The notes under the pieces were generated by a model that saw only the letters and a list, made by a program, of their open reading frames with translations, made no database searches and was not told the DNA's origin. The position numbers were made by a program, and so were the translations under genes. 64,000 nucleotides of DNA from Rhodobacter sp. Its GTDB lineage: Bacteria > Pseudomonadota > Alphaproteobacteria > Rhodobacterales > Rhodobacteraceae. The stretch is taken from assembly GCA_027489175.1 (NCBI GenBank), contig JAIYAE010000019.1:124001-188000 (forward strand), given 5' to 3'. Below, piece by piece: positions 18,052 to 27,617 of this stretch (the first letter of the stretch is position 1; every line of letters begins with the position of its first letter).

Positions 18052-20436
18052 CTAAAGGCTCTCCGCCTTGGCCACATGACCCTTCACCGCAACAAAGCTG
18101 TCCGGCGTGACCGAGATCGAGTCGATCTTCGCCTTTACCAGAAGGCGGGCGAAGGCGGGGTTGTTGGAAGGGGCTTGGCCGCACAGGCCGACCTTTGCCC
18201 CGGCCTTGTGCGCCCGGGCGATCAGGCTTTCGATCATCCAGAGCACGGCGGGATCGGACTCGTCGAAAAGATGCGCCAGATCTTCGGCGTCGCGGTCGAT
18301 CCCCAAGGTAAGCTGCGTCAGGTCGTTCGAGCCGATGGAAAAGCCGTCGAAGCGGGAAGCGAAGTCTTCGGCGAGGATGACGTTGGACGGTATCTCGCCC
18401 ATGACATAGATCTGCAGTCCGTCCTTGCCACGTTTCAGGCCGTGTTTCGCCATTGTGGCAAGGACACGGTCGGCTTCCGTCGGGGTGCGGCAGAAGGGGA
18501 TCATCACGACCACATTGTCGAAGCCCATCTCCTTCCTCAGCCGTTTGATCGCCTGGCATTCGAGCGCAAAACCCGCCTCGTAGCGCGGCGAGTAGTAGCG
18601 CGAGGCACCGCGGAAGCCGATCATCGGGTTCTCCTCGTGTGGCTCGAACTCACGTCCGCCAAGAAGCTCGGCATATTCGTTGGTCTTGAAATCACTCATC
18701 CGGACGATGACCGGTTTCGGATAGGCGACGGCAGCGATCTGGGACAGGCCGCGGGCGAGGCCGTCGACAAAGTATTCAGTCTTGTCCGCGAAGCCTTTGG
18801 TCAGTTCGGCGATTTCGGCTTTGGCCGCCTCGTCCTTGAGCGTGTCGAAGTGGACCAGCGCCATCGGGTGGACCTTGAGGGCGCTGTTGACGACGAATTC
18901 CATCCGCGCGAGGCCGACACCGTCAATGGGCAGGCGCCACCAGCGGAAAGCGGCAGATGGGTTTGCGAGGTTGAGCATGACGTGGGTCCGGGTCTTCGGC
19001 AGGTCATCGACGCGAACTTCTTCGGCAGAATACTCGGCGATGCCTTCGTAGATCACGCCTTCGTCGCCGCCCGCGCAGGAGACGGTAACCTCTTGCTCGT
19101 CATGCAGGATCTGGGTCGCGTTGCCGGTACCGACAATGGCGGGAAGGCCAAGCTCGCGGCTGACGATGGCGGCGTGGCTGGTGCGGCCGCCGTGGTCAGT
19201 CACGATGGCCGAAGCGCGCTTCATGATCGGGACCCAGTCGGGGTCGGTGGTGCCGGTGACAAGGATCGAGCCATCGACGAACTGGTCGATTTCATGCGCG
19301 CTTTCGATGATGCTGACGCGGCCAGTGGCGACGGCGGACCCGACGCTGAGGCCTTTCAGGAGGGGCTTGCCGGCCTTCTTCACCGTGTAGGATTTGATCG
19401 CCCCGGCATCGATGCGGGATTGCACGGTTTCGGGGCGGGCCTGGACGATGAACAATTCGCCCGTGTCGCCGTCGCGGGCCCATTCCACGTCCATCGGCTG
19501 ACCGTAGTGGTCTTCAATGGTCACGGCCATGCGGGCAAGATTGAGGATTTCCGCGTCGCTGAGGACCCAAGCTGCGCGTTCGGCCTTGGAGGTGGGGACG
19601 TTCTTCGTCTCGCCGCTGGCCGAGCCGGCGTAGATCATCTTGATCTCTTTCGCGCCAAGCGATTTCTTCACGATGGGGGTGAGGGATTTCTTCGCCAGGA
19701 AGGGCTTGTAGACCTCATACTCATCGGGGTTGACCGCGCCCTGCACGACGTTCTCCCCAAGACCCCATGCGGCGGTTATCAGGGCCACCTTGTCAAAACC
19801 GCTTTCGGTATCGATCGAGAACATGACGCCCGAGCCGCCAGTGTCCGACCGGACCATGCGCTGAACGCCGATGGAAAGCGCCACCTTGGTGTGGCCGAAG
19901 CCCTTCAGCTGGCGGTAGGTGATCGCCCGGTCGGTGAAAAGCGAGGCGTAGCAGCGCCGGCAGGCGGCAAGGACGGCCCTTTCGCCGCGCACGTTCAGGT
20001 AGGTTTCCTGTTGGCCCGCAAAGCTGGCATCCGGCAGGTCCTCAGCCGTGGCAGAGGAGCGGACAGCGACGGGAAGGTCAGTGGTCTTGGCGCGGCGCGA
20101 CAGCTCACGATAGGCGCTCAGGATGTCGCCTTCGATGTCCTTGGGCCAGTCGCCGTGAAGGATCATTGCGCGGACCTGGGAGCCTGCCTCATGCAGCGTG
20201 ATCTTCTGGTCATGCCAGCGCGAGATCACATCGTCGATCCGTTGGTCGAGGGTGTTCGCGGTAAGGTAGGCCCGGTAGGCATCCGCCGTGGTCGCAAAAC
20301 CACCAGGCACCTTGATGCCCTTCTTGCCAAGCTGGCGGACCATCTCTCCCAATGAACTGTTTTTACCGCCGACCAGGGCGACATCGCCGCGCGACAGGTC
20401 CTCGAACCACATGACATTGACAGATTTCTTCAGCAT
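18052..20436 (-). CDS. ppsA: Phosphoenolpyruvate synthase
   Basis: A 794-residue enzyme of normal PpsA length. The N-terminal ATP-grasp part begins WFEDLSRGDVALVGGKNSSL. The central swivelling domain has the phosphohistidine motif GGRTSHAAIVSRELGLPA (near residue 418). The C-terminal TIM-barrel has GSNDLTQLTLGIDRD and the catalytic-cysteine region GLCGQAPSNNP (near 750). It converts pyruvate + ATP to PEP + AMP + Pi for gluconeogenesis. The start at 20436 is chosen for its strong GGAGGAG site; the longer frame from 20508 has no support. It is divergent from the small gene at 20572. A large open frame on the opposite strand is only a GC-rich shadow. Confidence 0.95.
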   Translation of the reverse strand: MLKKSVNVMWFEDLSRGDVALVGGKNSSLGEMVRQLGKKGIKVPGGFATTADAYRAYLTANTLDQRIDDVISRWHDQKITLHEAGSQVRAMILHGDWPKDIEGDILSAYRELSRRAKTTDLPVAVRSSATAEDLPDASFAGQQETYLNVRGERAVLAACRRCYASLFTDRAITYRQLKGFGHTKVALSIGVQRMVRSDTGGSGVMFSIDTESGFDKVALITAAWGLGENVVQGAVNPDEYEVYKPFLAKKSLTPIVKKSLGAKEIKMIYAGSASGETKNVPTSKAERAAWVLSDAEILNLARMAVTIEDHYGQPMDVEWARDGDTGELFIVQARPETVQSRIDAGAIKSYTVKKAGKPLLKGLSVGSAVATGRVSIIESAHEIDQFVDGSILVTGTTDPDWVPIMKRASAIVTDHGGRTSHAAIVSRELGLPAIVGTGNATQILHDEQEVTVSCAGGDEGVIYEGIAEYSAEEVRVDDLPKTRTHVMLNLANPSAAFRWWRLPIDGVGLARMEFVVNSALKVHPMALVHFDTLKDEAAKAEIAELTKGFADKTEYFVDGLARGLSQIAAVAYPKPVIVRMSDFKTNEYAELLGGREFEPHEENPMIGFRGASRYYSPRYEAGFALECQAIKRLRKEMGFDNVVVMIPFCRTPTEADRVLATMAKHGLKRGKDGLQIYVMGEIPSNVILAEDFASRFDGFSIGSNDLTQLTLGIDRDAEDLAHLFDESDPAVLWMIESLIARAHKAGAKVGLCGQAPSNNPAFARLLVKAKIDSISVTPDSFVAVKGHVAKAESL

Positions 20437-20501
20437 CGGGTGCTCCTCCGGGGCCTGAGTAACTGCACTCGGGATCATGCGCCCTTCGGTCAGTCTCGGA
20501 G

Positions 20502-20515
20502 TTGACACGGATCAA
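20502..20515. promoter_or_regulatory. FNR/FnrL-like operator
   Basis: TTGACACGGATCAA matches the FNR consensus TTGAT-N4-ATCAA at 9 of 10 positions. It lies 56 bp before the start of the 120-residue gene and 66 bp before ppsA, a position from which an activator could act on either. Confidence 0.5.
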
Positions 20516-20571
20516 GGCGGACAGCGGAAATTCACGCTTTACTGGACGGGAACCAGACATGAGGTCCGAAG

Positions 20572-20934
20572 ATGATCAAGGCTGACATCCTAAACGTGAT
20601 GAACCGGGTCAGGGGCGCTTCGTCGCTGGATGCTGCGTTGCTGGTTGACGCGGCCGAGGTTGTTCGGCGGGTCTTTCCGTCGGTGCCCGTCCTTTCGCAA
20701 GCCACGCTTGAACCGGTTGAAGCGATTCTGCATCTGATCGACCTTTGCCTGCCGGGCTGGTCGATCCAGCTGACCGGCAAAGCGACGGAGCCGAATGGTC
20801 ACTGGCGGTGCTCGTTGCGCGAAACCCGGGGCAGCGACGAGATTGATCTTGTCGGTCTAGGGGCTGGCAAGGTGGTCGCGCTGGCCCTTCTGGAAGCGCT
20901 GTTGAACGTGGCCCAGCAAAAGGCGCGGGGCTGA
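20572..20934 (+). CDS. Small conserved hypothetical protein
   Basis: A 120-residue protein I do not recognise. It has an N-terminal helical half (NRVRGASSLDAALLVDAAEVV) and a C-terminal half with a beta-like segment (HWRCSLRETRGSDEIDLVGLG) followed by a helix (VVALALLEALLNVAQQ). There is no signal peptide and no membrane segment. The composition and clean reading frame look coding. It stands alone, divergent from ppsA, behind an FNR-like box, which hints at expression under low oxygen. Confidence 0.6.
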   Translation: MIKADILNVMNRVRGASSLDAALLVDAAEVVRRVFPSVPVLSQATLEPVEAILHLIDLCLPGWSIQLTGKATEPNGHWRCSLRETRGSDEIDLVGLGAGKVVALALLEALLNVAQQKARG

Positions 20935-21061
20935 AAGCATTCGCAAGCTGCCGCGACGCCTGGCGGACAAGACCTCGCTCGTTGGTTCTTGCGTTTGACC
21001 TGCTTCGGCACCTGCGCCCGACCTTGGCAATGTGGTTTTCTATACCGGAGGCCCTTACGGC

Positions 21062-21772
21062 ATGACGGCCGAGATCGTCTTTCGCGCTAAAGGACTGACC
21101 AAGGTCTACCGCAATGGGGCCTTGGAAGTGCATGCTCTGCGCGGCATCGATTTCCAGGCGCGAAAGGGCGAGTTCATCGTGATCCTCGGGCCATCCGGCT
21201 CGGGCAAGTCTACTTTCCTGAACATTGTAGGCGGGCTTGATAAGGCGTCTGCAGGAGAGGCGTGGTTCGAGGACCACCAGCTGACTGCGCTTGATGAAAA
21301 GGGACTGACCCAGTACCGGCGCGACCATGTCGGCTTTGTGTTCCAGTTCTACAATCTGGTCCCCAGCCTGACGGCCCGTGAGAACGTCCAACTCGTCACC
21401 GAAATTGCCCGAAAGCCCATGTCGGCCGATGAGGCGCTGGCGTTGGTCGGCCTTTCGGAACGCGCTGACCACTTCCCGGCCCAGCTGTCCGGTGGCGAAC
21501 AGCAACGCGTCGCCATTGCCCGGGCCATCGCCAAGAACCCCGAGGTCCTTTTGTGCGACGAACCCACCGGGGCGCTGGACAGTGCGACGGGGATCAAGGT
21601 GTTGGAGGCGCTGACCCAGGTCAACCGGGCGGTTGGGGCGACCACGTTGGTCATCACCCACAATGCCGCGATCCGCGACATTGCCGACCGTGTGATCCGC
21701 TTTGCCGATGGCCGGATCGTTGAGGAAAGCGTGAATGCCACGAAGAAGGCAGCGGCGGAGGTCTCATGGTGA
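21062..21772 (+). CDS. ABC exporter ATPase (MacB/LolD-like)
   Basis: A 236-residue ATPase with Walker [10 protein letters not shown] (near residue 42), Q-loop [18 protein letters not shown], signature [14 protein letters not shown], Walker [12 protein letters not shown] and the switch His in VITHNA. These phrases are typical of the MacB/LolD/FtsE branch. The start at 21062 follows a GGAGG site; the frame's GTG at 21032 lies before that site. The stop overlaps the next gene (7 nt), and the three genes 21062-25341 form one operon for a tripartite exporter. Confidence 0.92.
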   Translation: MTAEIVFRAKGLTKVYRNGALEVHALRGIDFQARKGEFIVILGPSGSGKSTFLNIVGGLDKASAGEAWFEDHQLTALDEKGLTQYRRDHVGFVFQFYNLVPSLTARENVQLVTEIARKPMSADEALALVGLSERADHFPAQLSGGEQQRVAIARAIAKNPEVLLCDEPTGALDSATGIKVLEALTQVNRAVGATTLVITHNAAIRDIADRVIRFADGRIVEESVNATKKAAAEVSW

Positions 21773-24129
21773 TTGCACCGCTCAGACGCAAAGTCCTGCG
21801 TGATCTGGTCAGGCTATGGGCGCAGGTCCTGGCCATCGCGCTCGTTCTTGCGGCGGGTGTCGCGACGTTGATCCTTGGGAACGGCGCCTATTCCTCGCTC
21901 TATGAGACCCGCTCCAAGTACTACGAGGACAACCGCTTCGCCGATGTCTTCGCCGACGTCACGCGCGCACCCCGCGCCCTTCTGGCCGAGATCGAGGAAA
22001 TCGAAGGCGTGCTCGACGCCGAAGCGCGGATCGTGAAGCTTGGGCTTCTGGATATCGACGGGATGAAGGAACCGGGGTCGGTGCTTTTCGTTTCGCTGCC
22101 GGGGAACGGGGCAGGATTGAACCAGCTTTATCTACGGCTTGGCCGGCTGCCGGACGCGCAATCCGCCAAGGAGGTCGTGGTCGCGGACGGGTTTGCCAAA
22201 GCGCATAACCTCGGCCCAGGAGATACGCTGCCGGTGCTGATGAATGGGCAACGACGGGAGCTGCAGATCACTGGCGTCGCCCTGTCGCCGGAGTTCATCT
22301 ATGCCCTCGGCCCCGGCCAGATGATGCCCGACCCGCGCCGTTTTGGCATCGTTTGGGCCCCTCGTGCCAGTCTGGAAGCGTCGTTTGATCTGGAAGGCGC
22401 CTTCTCGAATGTTGTCCTGAAACTTGCTCCCGGCGCCAACCCGGACCGTGTGATCGAGACGCTGGACCGGCTGACCGCGCCTTATGGCGGGGTCGGCGCG
22501 TCGCCCCGCAAGGACCAGATCAGCCACGCATTTCTGGATGCGGAATTGAAGCAACTTTCGGCGATGGTAAAGGTCCTGCCACCGATCTTCCTTTTGGTGG
22601 CTGCGATGCTGGTCAACATGACCCTGTCGCGCCTCATTGCGCTGGAGCGCGAGCAGATCGGGCTTCTGAAGGCGATCGGCTATTCTTCGCGTTCCATCGC
22701 GCAGCATTATGTCGAGTTTGTCGTCGTGATCGCCTTCGTTGGCATCTTGATCGGCATGGCGGCTGGCACCTGGCTTGGAACAGGGATGGCGCAGATGTAC
22801 GCGCGGTTCTTTTCGTTTCCCTATCTGGTTTTCACCCGCGATCCGCAAATCTACGGGCTGGCCGCTGTCATCACCCTGGCTTCGGCCATCGGCGGGGCGC
22901 TTTACGCCGTCCGCACCGTGTTGCGTCTGCCGCCTGCCGTCGCGATGGCGCCGCCTGCACCGGCGGTCTACCGGCAACGGATGGGCTGGTTTCGCAGGCT
23001 TTTGCCCATGCCCCAGACAGGCGTGATGGTGGCGCGCCACCTGTTCCGCTGGCCGTTTCGCACCGCTTCCAGCACGATTGGTGTTGCGATGGCGGTGGCG
23101 ATCCTGGTTGCGTCCCTTTGGTCCTTCGGGTCGATCAACTACATGATCGACATAACCTTTTTTCGCACTGAACGGCATGACGCTCAGGTGGTCTTCGGCG
23201 CGCCTGAGCCATATCGCACCCTCTTCGCGGTTCGCCAGATGCCGGGTGTGCTGGTGGCCGAACCCTTCAGGTCGGTCTCGGCGAAGATCAGCCACCAGAA
23301 CCTTTCGAAAAAGCTGGCCATTGTCGGACGGCCTGCCGGATCCGAGCTTTCCCGAGTGCTTGATGCTGACTTGCGGCTGATGGAACCGCCCGCGGCTGGC
23401 CTGATCCTGACCGAAGCGCTGGCCGATGCGCTGGGCGTACGGCCCGGCGATCTGGTCACGGTCGAGGTGTTGGAGGGTGCCCGCCCGACCGTAACCCTGC
23501 CGGTCAATGGCGTTTCCCTCGGCTATGTCGGGCTTGGCGCGGCCATGGAAATCGGTGCGTTGAACCGGCTGATGGGCGAAAGTGCCCTTGTTTCGGGCCT
23601 GAACCTGAAGATCGACAAAGCTCAGGACGCCGCCTTCTACGCCGCCGCGAAGGCAGCCCCCAAGACTGAACACATCACAGTCACGGCGCTGATGCTGGGC
23701 CGCTTCAAGGAAACGCTGGCCGAGAACATCACCGTGATGATCACCGTCTACGTCAGCCTTGCCACCATTATCGCCGTTGGCGTGGTCTACAACTTCTCGC
23801 GCATTGCGCTGTCCGAACAGGGGCGCGAGCTGGCCAGTCTGCGCGTCCTTGGCTTCACCAACCGCGAGGTGGCGGGTGTTCTTTTCGGCGAGCTCGCCGT
23901 CGTCGTCCTGCTGGCCCAACCCATCGGCTGGCTGATCGGCTATGGCATTGGCCTGGCGATGGTTGCCGCCTTTTCCTCGGACCTTTACCGCGTGCCCTTC
24001 GTCATGGGGCGCGATGTCTATGCGACCGCAAGTCTGGTCGTTCTGGCCGCAGCTCTGGTCTCGGCCTTCGCGATCCGGGGCCGGATCAACAATCTCGACA
24101 TGATCGAAGTCCTGAAGACACGGGAGTGA
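21766..24129 (+). CDS. FtsX/MacB-type ABC exporter permease (duplicated FtsX domain)
   Basis: A 787-residue permease. An N-terminal membrane helix (residues 20-40) precedes a periplasmic MacB-PCD-like domain to about 270. Three helices carrying the FtsX core ([17 protein letters not shown]) follow. A second cycle comes after residue 430: helix, periplasmic domain, and a second FtsX core ([20 protein letters not shown]) with three helices to about 775. This double layout is typical of LolCE/DevC-like or YbbP-type permeases. It pairs with the upstream ATPase and downstream HlyD-type adaptor. The substrate is unknown; lipids, lipopeptides or toxic amphiphiles are plausible. Confidence 0.88.
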   Translation: MVIAPLRRKVLRDLVRLWAQVLAIALVLAAGVATLILGNGAYSSLYETRSKYYEDNRFADVFADVTRAPRALLAEIEEIEGVLDAEARIVKLGLLDIDGMKEPGSVLFVSLPGNGAGLNQLYLRLGRLPDAQSAKEVVVADGFAKAHNLGPGDTLPVLMNGQRRELQITGVALSPEFIYALGPGQMMPDPRRFGIVWAPRASLEASFDLEGAFSNVVLKLAPGANPDRVIETLDRLTAPYGGVGASPRKDQISHAFLDAELKQLSAMVKVLPPIFLLVAAMLVNMTLSRLIALEREQIGLLKAIGYSSRSIAQHYVEFVVVIAFVGILIGMAAGTWLGTGMAQMYARFFSFPYLVFTRDPQIYGLAAVITLASAIGGALYAVRTVLRLPPAVAMAPPAPAVYRQRMGWFRRLLPMPQTGVMVARHLFRWPFRTASSTIGVAMAVAILVASLWSFGSINYMIDITFFRTERHDAQVVFGAPEPYRTLFAVRQMPGVLVAEPFRSVSAKISHQNLSKKLAIVGRPAGSELSRVLDADLRLMEPPAAGLILTEALADALGVRPGDLVTVEVLEGARPTVTLPVNGVSLGYVGLGAAMEIGALNRLMGESALVSGLNLKIDKAQDAAFYAAAKAAPKTEHITVTALMLGRFKETLAENITVMITVYVSLATIIAVGVVYNFSRIALSEQGRELASLRVLGFTNREVAGVLFGELAVVVLLAQPIGWLIGYGIGLAMVAAFSSDLYRVPFVMGRDVYATASLVVLAAALVSAFAIRGRINNLDMIEVLKTRE

Positions 24130-24132
24130 CCC

Positions 24133-25341
24133 ATGCGCCGCCTTATCCCCGCCGCCGCCTTGCTTGTCTTGATCGGGTTTCTGGTTTGGGCCTTCCTGCC
24201 CCGGCCCGTTGAAGTTGATGTGGCTGAGGTCGCACCCCGCACGCTTGAAATCATCGTCGAAGAAGAGGGAGAGGCCCGCATCCGCGAGGTTTTCACCGTG
24301 TCGGCAACGATCACCGGCAAATTGCAGCGCATCAGCCTTCATGCAGGCGACAGCGTAACCGCTGGCGAGACCGTTGTTGCCTCGATTGGTCCCGCTGCAC
24401 CGGTCCTGCTGGACAGCCGGTCACGGGCAGTGGCAGAGGCGTCCGCCGCCGCTGCGCAGGCCGCAATGGACCTGGCCCGCGCCCAGCTTATGCAGGCGGA
24501 AGCGACCTATGAGTTCATGACCACCGAGGCCAACCGGGCCACCGCGCTTTACGAAAAGGGTGCGATTTCGCAGCGGACCTATGACAACGCCATTCTAGCG
24601 CGGAAGACTGCGCAGGCCGCGGCCAGCAGCGCGGTTGCCAATCTGGCCGTCCGGGAGAAAGACCTGGAAAGCGCCCTCGCCGTTCTGCGCCCGGACAAGT
24701 CCGACGAGGCGGGCAGATGCTGCGTCGAGATCGTGGCACCGGTCTCAGGCCGGGTGCTGCGGGTCCTTACCGAAAGCGAACAGGTGGTCCAGTCCGGAAC
24801 GCCGATCCTGGAAATCGGCGATCCGCGCAGTCTGGAAATCATGGTCGAGCTTCTGTCGCGCGATGCGGTCCGGGTAAAGGAGGGCGCGGCAGCGATGATC
24901 ACCGGCTGGGGGGGCGCGCCGGTTGCCGCAGTGGTGGAGCGGGTGGAGCCTTCCGCTGTGACCAAGGTCTCGGCCCTCGGGATCGACGAGCAACGGGTCA
25001 AGGTGATCCTAGCTCTGACTGGCCCGGCTAAAGAATGGAGCCAGCTTGGCCACGGTTTTCGGGCCATCGCCCGGATCGTCCTTTGGCGAGAGGACGAGAT
25101 TCTGACAATCCCGGTCGGCGCCCTTTTCCGCGATGGCTCAGACTGGGCAACTTATGTCGTGCGGGACGGTCGGGCGCAGTTGCAGACCATCTCTCTTGGC
25201 GAACGTAACGAGAGCTTTGCACAGGTGCTCGACGGCCTGCAGGCCGGTGACCTGGTCGTCCTCCACCCCAGCGACCGTGTGGCAGACGGCGTAACCGTGG
25301 CAACTAACGCGAGTGCTGACACTTCGAAGGGTCAAAACTGA
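24133..25341 (+). CDS. Periplasmic adaptor protein (HlyD/MacA family)
   Basis: A 402-residue protein starting 3 nt after the permease. An N-terminal anchor (LIPAAALLVLIGFLVWAFLP) is followed by a barrel/lipoyl half (VEVDVAEVAPRTLEIIVEEE). A long helical hairpin spans about 95-180 (SRAVAEASAAAAQAAMDLARA). The second lipoyl half has VEIVAPVSGRVLRVLTESEQ, then a beta-barrel and membrane-proximal domain. Such adaptors link an inner-membrane FtsX-type ABC pump to an outer-membrane channel. No TolC-like gene is adjacent, so a chromosomal TolC elsewhere is expected. Confidence 0.88.
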   Translation: MRRLIPAAALLVLIGFLVWAFLPRPVEVDVAEVAPRTLEIIVEEEGEARIREVFTVSATITGKLQRISLHAGDSVTAGETVVASIGPAAPVLLDSRSRAVAEASAAAAQAAMDLARAQLMQAEATYEFMTTEANRATALYEKGAISQRTYDNAILARKTAQAAASSAVANLAVREKDLESALAVLRPDKSDEAGRCCVEIVAPVSGRVLRVLTESEQVVQSGTPILEIGDPRSLEIMVELLSRDAVRVKEGAAAMITGWGGAPVAAVVERVEPSAVTKVSALGIDEQRVKVILALTGPAKEWSQLGHGFRAIARIVLWREDEILTIPVGALFRDGSDWATYVVRDGRAQLQTISLGERNESFAQVLDGLQAGDLVVLHPSDRVADGVTVATNASADTSKGQN

Positions 25342-25398
25342 GGTTGGGCCTGCCCATCCGGCAAATCCGAGCAGGATCCGCCTGGCGGTGATGCACCC

Positions 25399-25545
25399 AT
25401 CCGCTTCCCGCTCTCGGTGCGCACTGTAGCGGATCTTCTGCACGAACACGGCATCGAGATCCTTCATGAAACTGTGCGGTACTGGTGGAACAGGTTCAGC
25501 CCGATGTTCGCCGCCGAGATCCGGGGCAAGCGTGTCGAGGCGATG
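25399..25545 (+). pseudogene. IS6-family (IS26-like) transposase fragment
   Basis: About 49 codons reading IRFPLSVRTVADLLHEHG, IEILHETVRYWWNRF and SPMFAAEIRGKRVEAMRG. This is the conserved N-terminal region of IS6-family transposases, just before the first catalytic Asp. The DDE core is missing and the frame then runs into unrelated sequence. No flanking inverted repeats were recognised. It marks an old insertion between the exporter operon and the TctA-like gene. Confidence 0.8.
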
Positions 25546-25686
25546 CGAGGAGCCGCTCTCGCCGAGTGGCGCGGCCTTCTCTCGGACTGGTCGAAAGCTG
25601 GGGCTGGGGTAGCGCAGACTGGTTCGCATTCGTCTTATAGACCCTCAGGGAGTGTTCCCAGCATGGTCCTGGCGAACGTCAGCACG

Positions 25687-27600
25687 CTAGAAAAGCCAGA
25701 TCCAGGGTTCGGGCCAGGATTGCGGGGCGAGGAGATCAAACAGACTGTACATCACCGTAGCGACGAGGCCTGCAGCCAGGGCCGCGCGGGGGACTGTTGG
25801 GTGGCGATGTGCCAGGGCCGCGAGCAGGATGAAGATGGCGGGCCCTGCGAGGTGGCCGACAGCAAGCAGCAAGAGCGCGAGCCCTGCGGTCGTTTCAAGA
25901 AAACGGGCGTCCGCGGCGATGCCCTTCGTCTCGCCCTCACCCGCTTGGGCGGCGTGGCGCAACAGGCGCGGCAGTATGGGCACTGCGGCCAGCATCAGCG
26001 CCAGTGCCACGACCGCCGGAAAGAGTGCCGCGCCTGCAGGGAGCTTTGTGCAGGCGATCAGGCATCCCACGGCCACCAACACGGCACCAAGGCCCAAGGC
26101 CGCATCACCGCGACCAAGCGATTGGCCAGTAGACCCGGCGCTGTCCCTGCGAAAACGCCGGACCTGGCGCAGGATCAACAGGGTCGACGCACCCAGGATC
26201 AGGATCACCAGCGGCTGCGCCAGCCATGACCAGCCCGAAATCTGCCAGGACAGGAAGAAGAAGCGTTCAAGGTTGGGCCCAAGCACCAAACCCAAGGTCA
26301 GCGCCGGACGCGACCAGCCATAGCGCTTCATTGCGAGGCCAAGCGCCGAAAAGACAAGCAACACAACAAGGTCACGCGGGTCCTTCGATGTCTGGAAGGC
26401 CCCGACAACCACGAAGGCCAGCGCCACGGGGACAAGCACCGTGGCCGGCACAAGCGCCAAACGTGCGAGTTGCCGTGTCATCAGGAGGCAGATCACCGCG
26501 CCAAGGACATTGGCAAGCGCGATGGTCAAGACCAGCGACACGACAAAGGGCGCCTCGTCGCGCAAGAGGTCGGGCCCGGGCGTCAAGCCATGGATCGTGA
26601 AAGCTCCGAGAAGCAGCGCCATGGGGGCCGATCCGGGAATGCCGAAAGCAAGCGTCGGCAAAAGCGAGCCGCCCTCCTTGGCATTGTTGGCACTTTCGGG
26701 AGCGATCACGCCTCGGATGTTGCCCTCGCCAAACGCGGGGCCCTTGCCGGGTCGACGGGCAGCATCGCCGTAGGCGACCCATTCGATCACGATCACGCCG
26801 ATGCCAGGCACCGCGCCCAAAAGGGCGCCAAGCCCACCACTGCGCAGGACGAGGGGCAAGTTGCGCAAGGTCTCGCCAATACCCTGGCGCAAGCCCTTCG
26901 GGTCGGGCGTCGTTCCGACATCCGCGATCCGGCCCTTGGCGATCAGGCCGGCAAGCTCGGGGACGGCGAAAAGCCCAAGGAAGACAATGGCCGTCGGAAA
27001 ACCATCCCAAAGGTAGATTTGGCCGAAGGTCCAACGCTCGGCCCCTTCGTAGGGATCAAGCCCGGTGAACGCGATCAGCGCGCCCAGAAGGGCTGCGATC
27101 AGGCCCTTCACCGGGTCCTTGCCGGCAAGCATGGCTACAAGTGTCAGCCCGAAGGCGGTGATGGCGAAGAGGTCGGCGAAATTCAGGAACAGAACCAGAG
27201 GCCGCATGATCGGCAAAGCCAGCGCCAGAAGAAACGCGCCGAAGAGCCCACCGATCAGGGACGCCGAATAGGCTGCACCCAACGCGCGCGCTGCTTGTCC
27301 CTGCCGTGCAAGCTGGTGCCCGTCGACCACTGTCGCCGCCGCGCCCACAGTGCCCGGCACCCCGATCAGGACAGCCGGAATCGTGTCGGAGGTCGTGGTG
27401 ACCGACGCCATCCCCAAAAGCAGGGCAAAGGCCGCGATCGGGTCCAGTGAGTAGGTCAACGGGATCAGCAGCGTCAGCCCGAAAATCCCGCCAATCCCGG
27501 GAATGACCCCGATGACCAGCCCAAAGCAGACACCGGCCACCAACAGGGCTAGCCGATGCCATTCCATCAGGGCGGTCAGGGCTAGAAGAAACGTCTCCAC
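25687..27600 (-). CDS. Tripartite tricarboxylate-type transporter, TctA fused to a TctB-like domain
   Basis: A 637-residue membrane protein starting at GTG 27600. Residues 1 to about 490 match TctA: VIGVIPGIGGIFGLTLLIPL near 30-50, SVTTTSDTIPAVLIGVPGT near 66-85, and a second-repeat glycine loop at AVPGIGVIVIEW. TctA proteins are normally about 500 residues. The extra C-terminal part (about 495-637) has roughly four short hydrophobic segments and opens with GRGDAALGLGAVLVAVGCL, like the small TctB subunit. No separate tctB is nearby. It is the permease for the binding protein encoded 17 nt upstream. The substrate is a carboxylate by family; the exact one is unknown. Confidence 0.85.
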   Translation of the reverse strand: METFLLALTALMEWHRLALLVAGVCFGLVIGVIPGIGGIFGLTLLIPLTYSLDPIAAFALLLGMASVTTTSDTIPAVLIGVPGTVGAAATVVDGHQLARQGQAARALGAAYSASLIGGLFGAFLLALALPIMRPLVLFLNFADLFAITAFGLTLVAMLAGKDPVKGLIAALLGALIAFTGLDPYEGAERWTFGQIYLWDGFPTAIVFLGLFAVPELAGLIAKGRIADVGTTPDPKGLRQGIGETLRNLPLVLRSGGLGALLGAVPGIGVIVIEWVAYGDAARRPGKGPAFGEGNIRGVIAPESANNAKEGGSLLPTLAFGIPGSAPMALLLGAFTIHGLTPGPDLLRDEAPFVVSLVLTIALANVLGAVICLLMTRQLARLALVPATVLVPVALAFVVVGAFQTSKDPRDLVVLLVFSALGLAMKRYGWSRPALTLGLVLGPNLERFFFLSWQISGWSWLAQPLVILILGASTLLILRQVRRFRRDSAGSTGQSLGRGDAALGLGAVLVAVGCLIACTKLPAGAALFPAVVALALMLAAVPILPRLLRHAAQAGEGETKGIAADARFLETTAGLALLLLAVGHLAGPAIFILLAALAHRHPTVPRAALAAGLVATVMYSLFDLLAPQSWPEPWIWLF

Positions 27601-27617
27601 CGGTGCGCGCTCTGGCG

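Noticed and set aside
17853-18077. Extended N-terminus for the DUF1858 protein.
   Set aside because: The extra residues are Arg-rich and unlike the family, while ATG 17852 has a ribosome site.
18013-20355. A 780-codon open frame opposite the PEP synthase gene.
   Set aside because: It mirrors a fully conserved ppsA gene. Its composition (Asp/Gly/Arg/His-rich) is that of an antisense shadow in GC-rich DNA.
20437-20571. Sigma70 promoter starting with TTGACA near 20502.
   Set aside because: No -10 hexamer lies at a suitable distance; the same bases read better as an FNR-type box.
22132-24342. A 736-codon open frame opposite the FtsX-type permease.
   Set aside because: The plus strand has a clear duplicated permease. 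The antisense product is Gln/Arg/Asp-rich with no domain.
25546-26229. Continuation of the IS6-fragment frame as one long plus-strand protein.
   Set aside because: Beyond about 25545 it runs antisense to the TctA/TctB gene and loses all transposase similarity.
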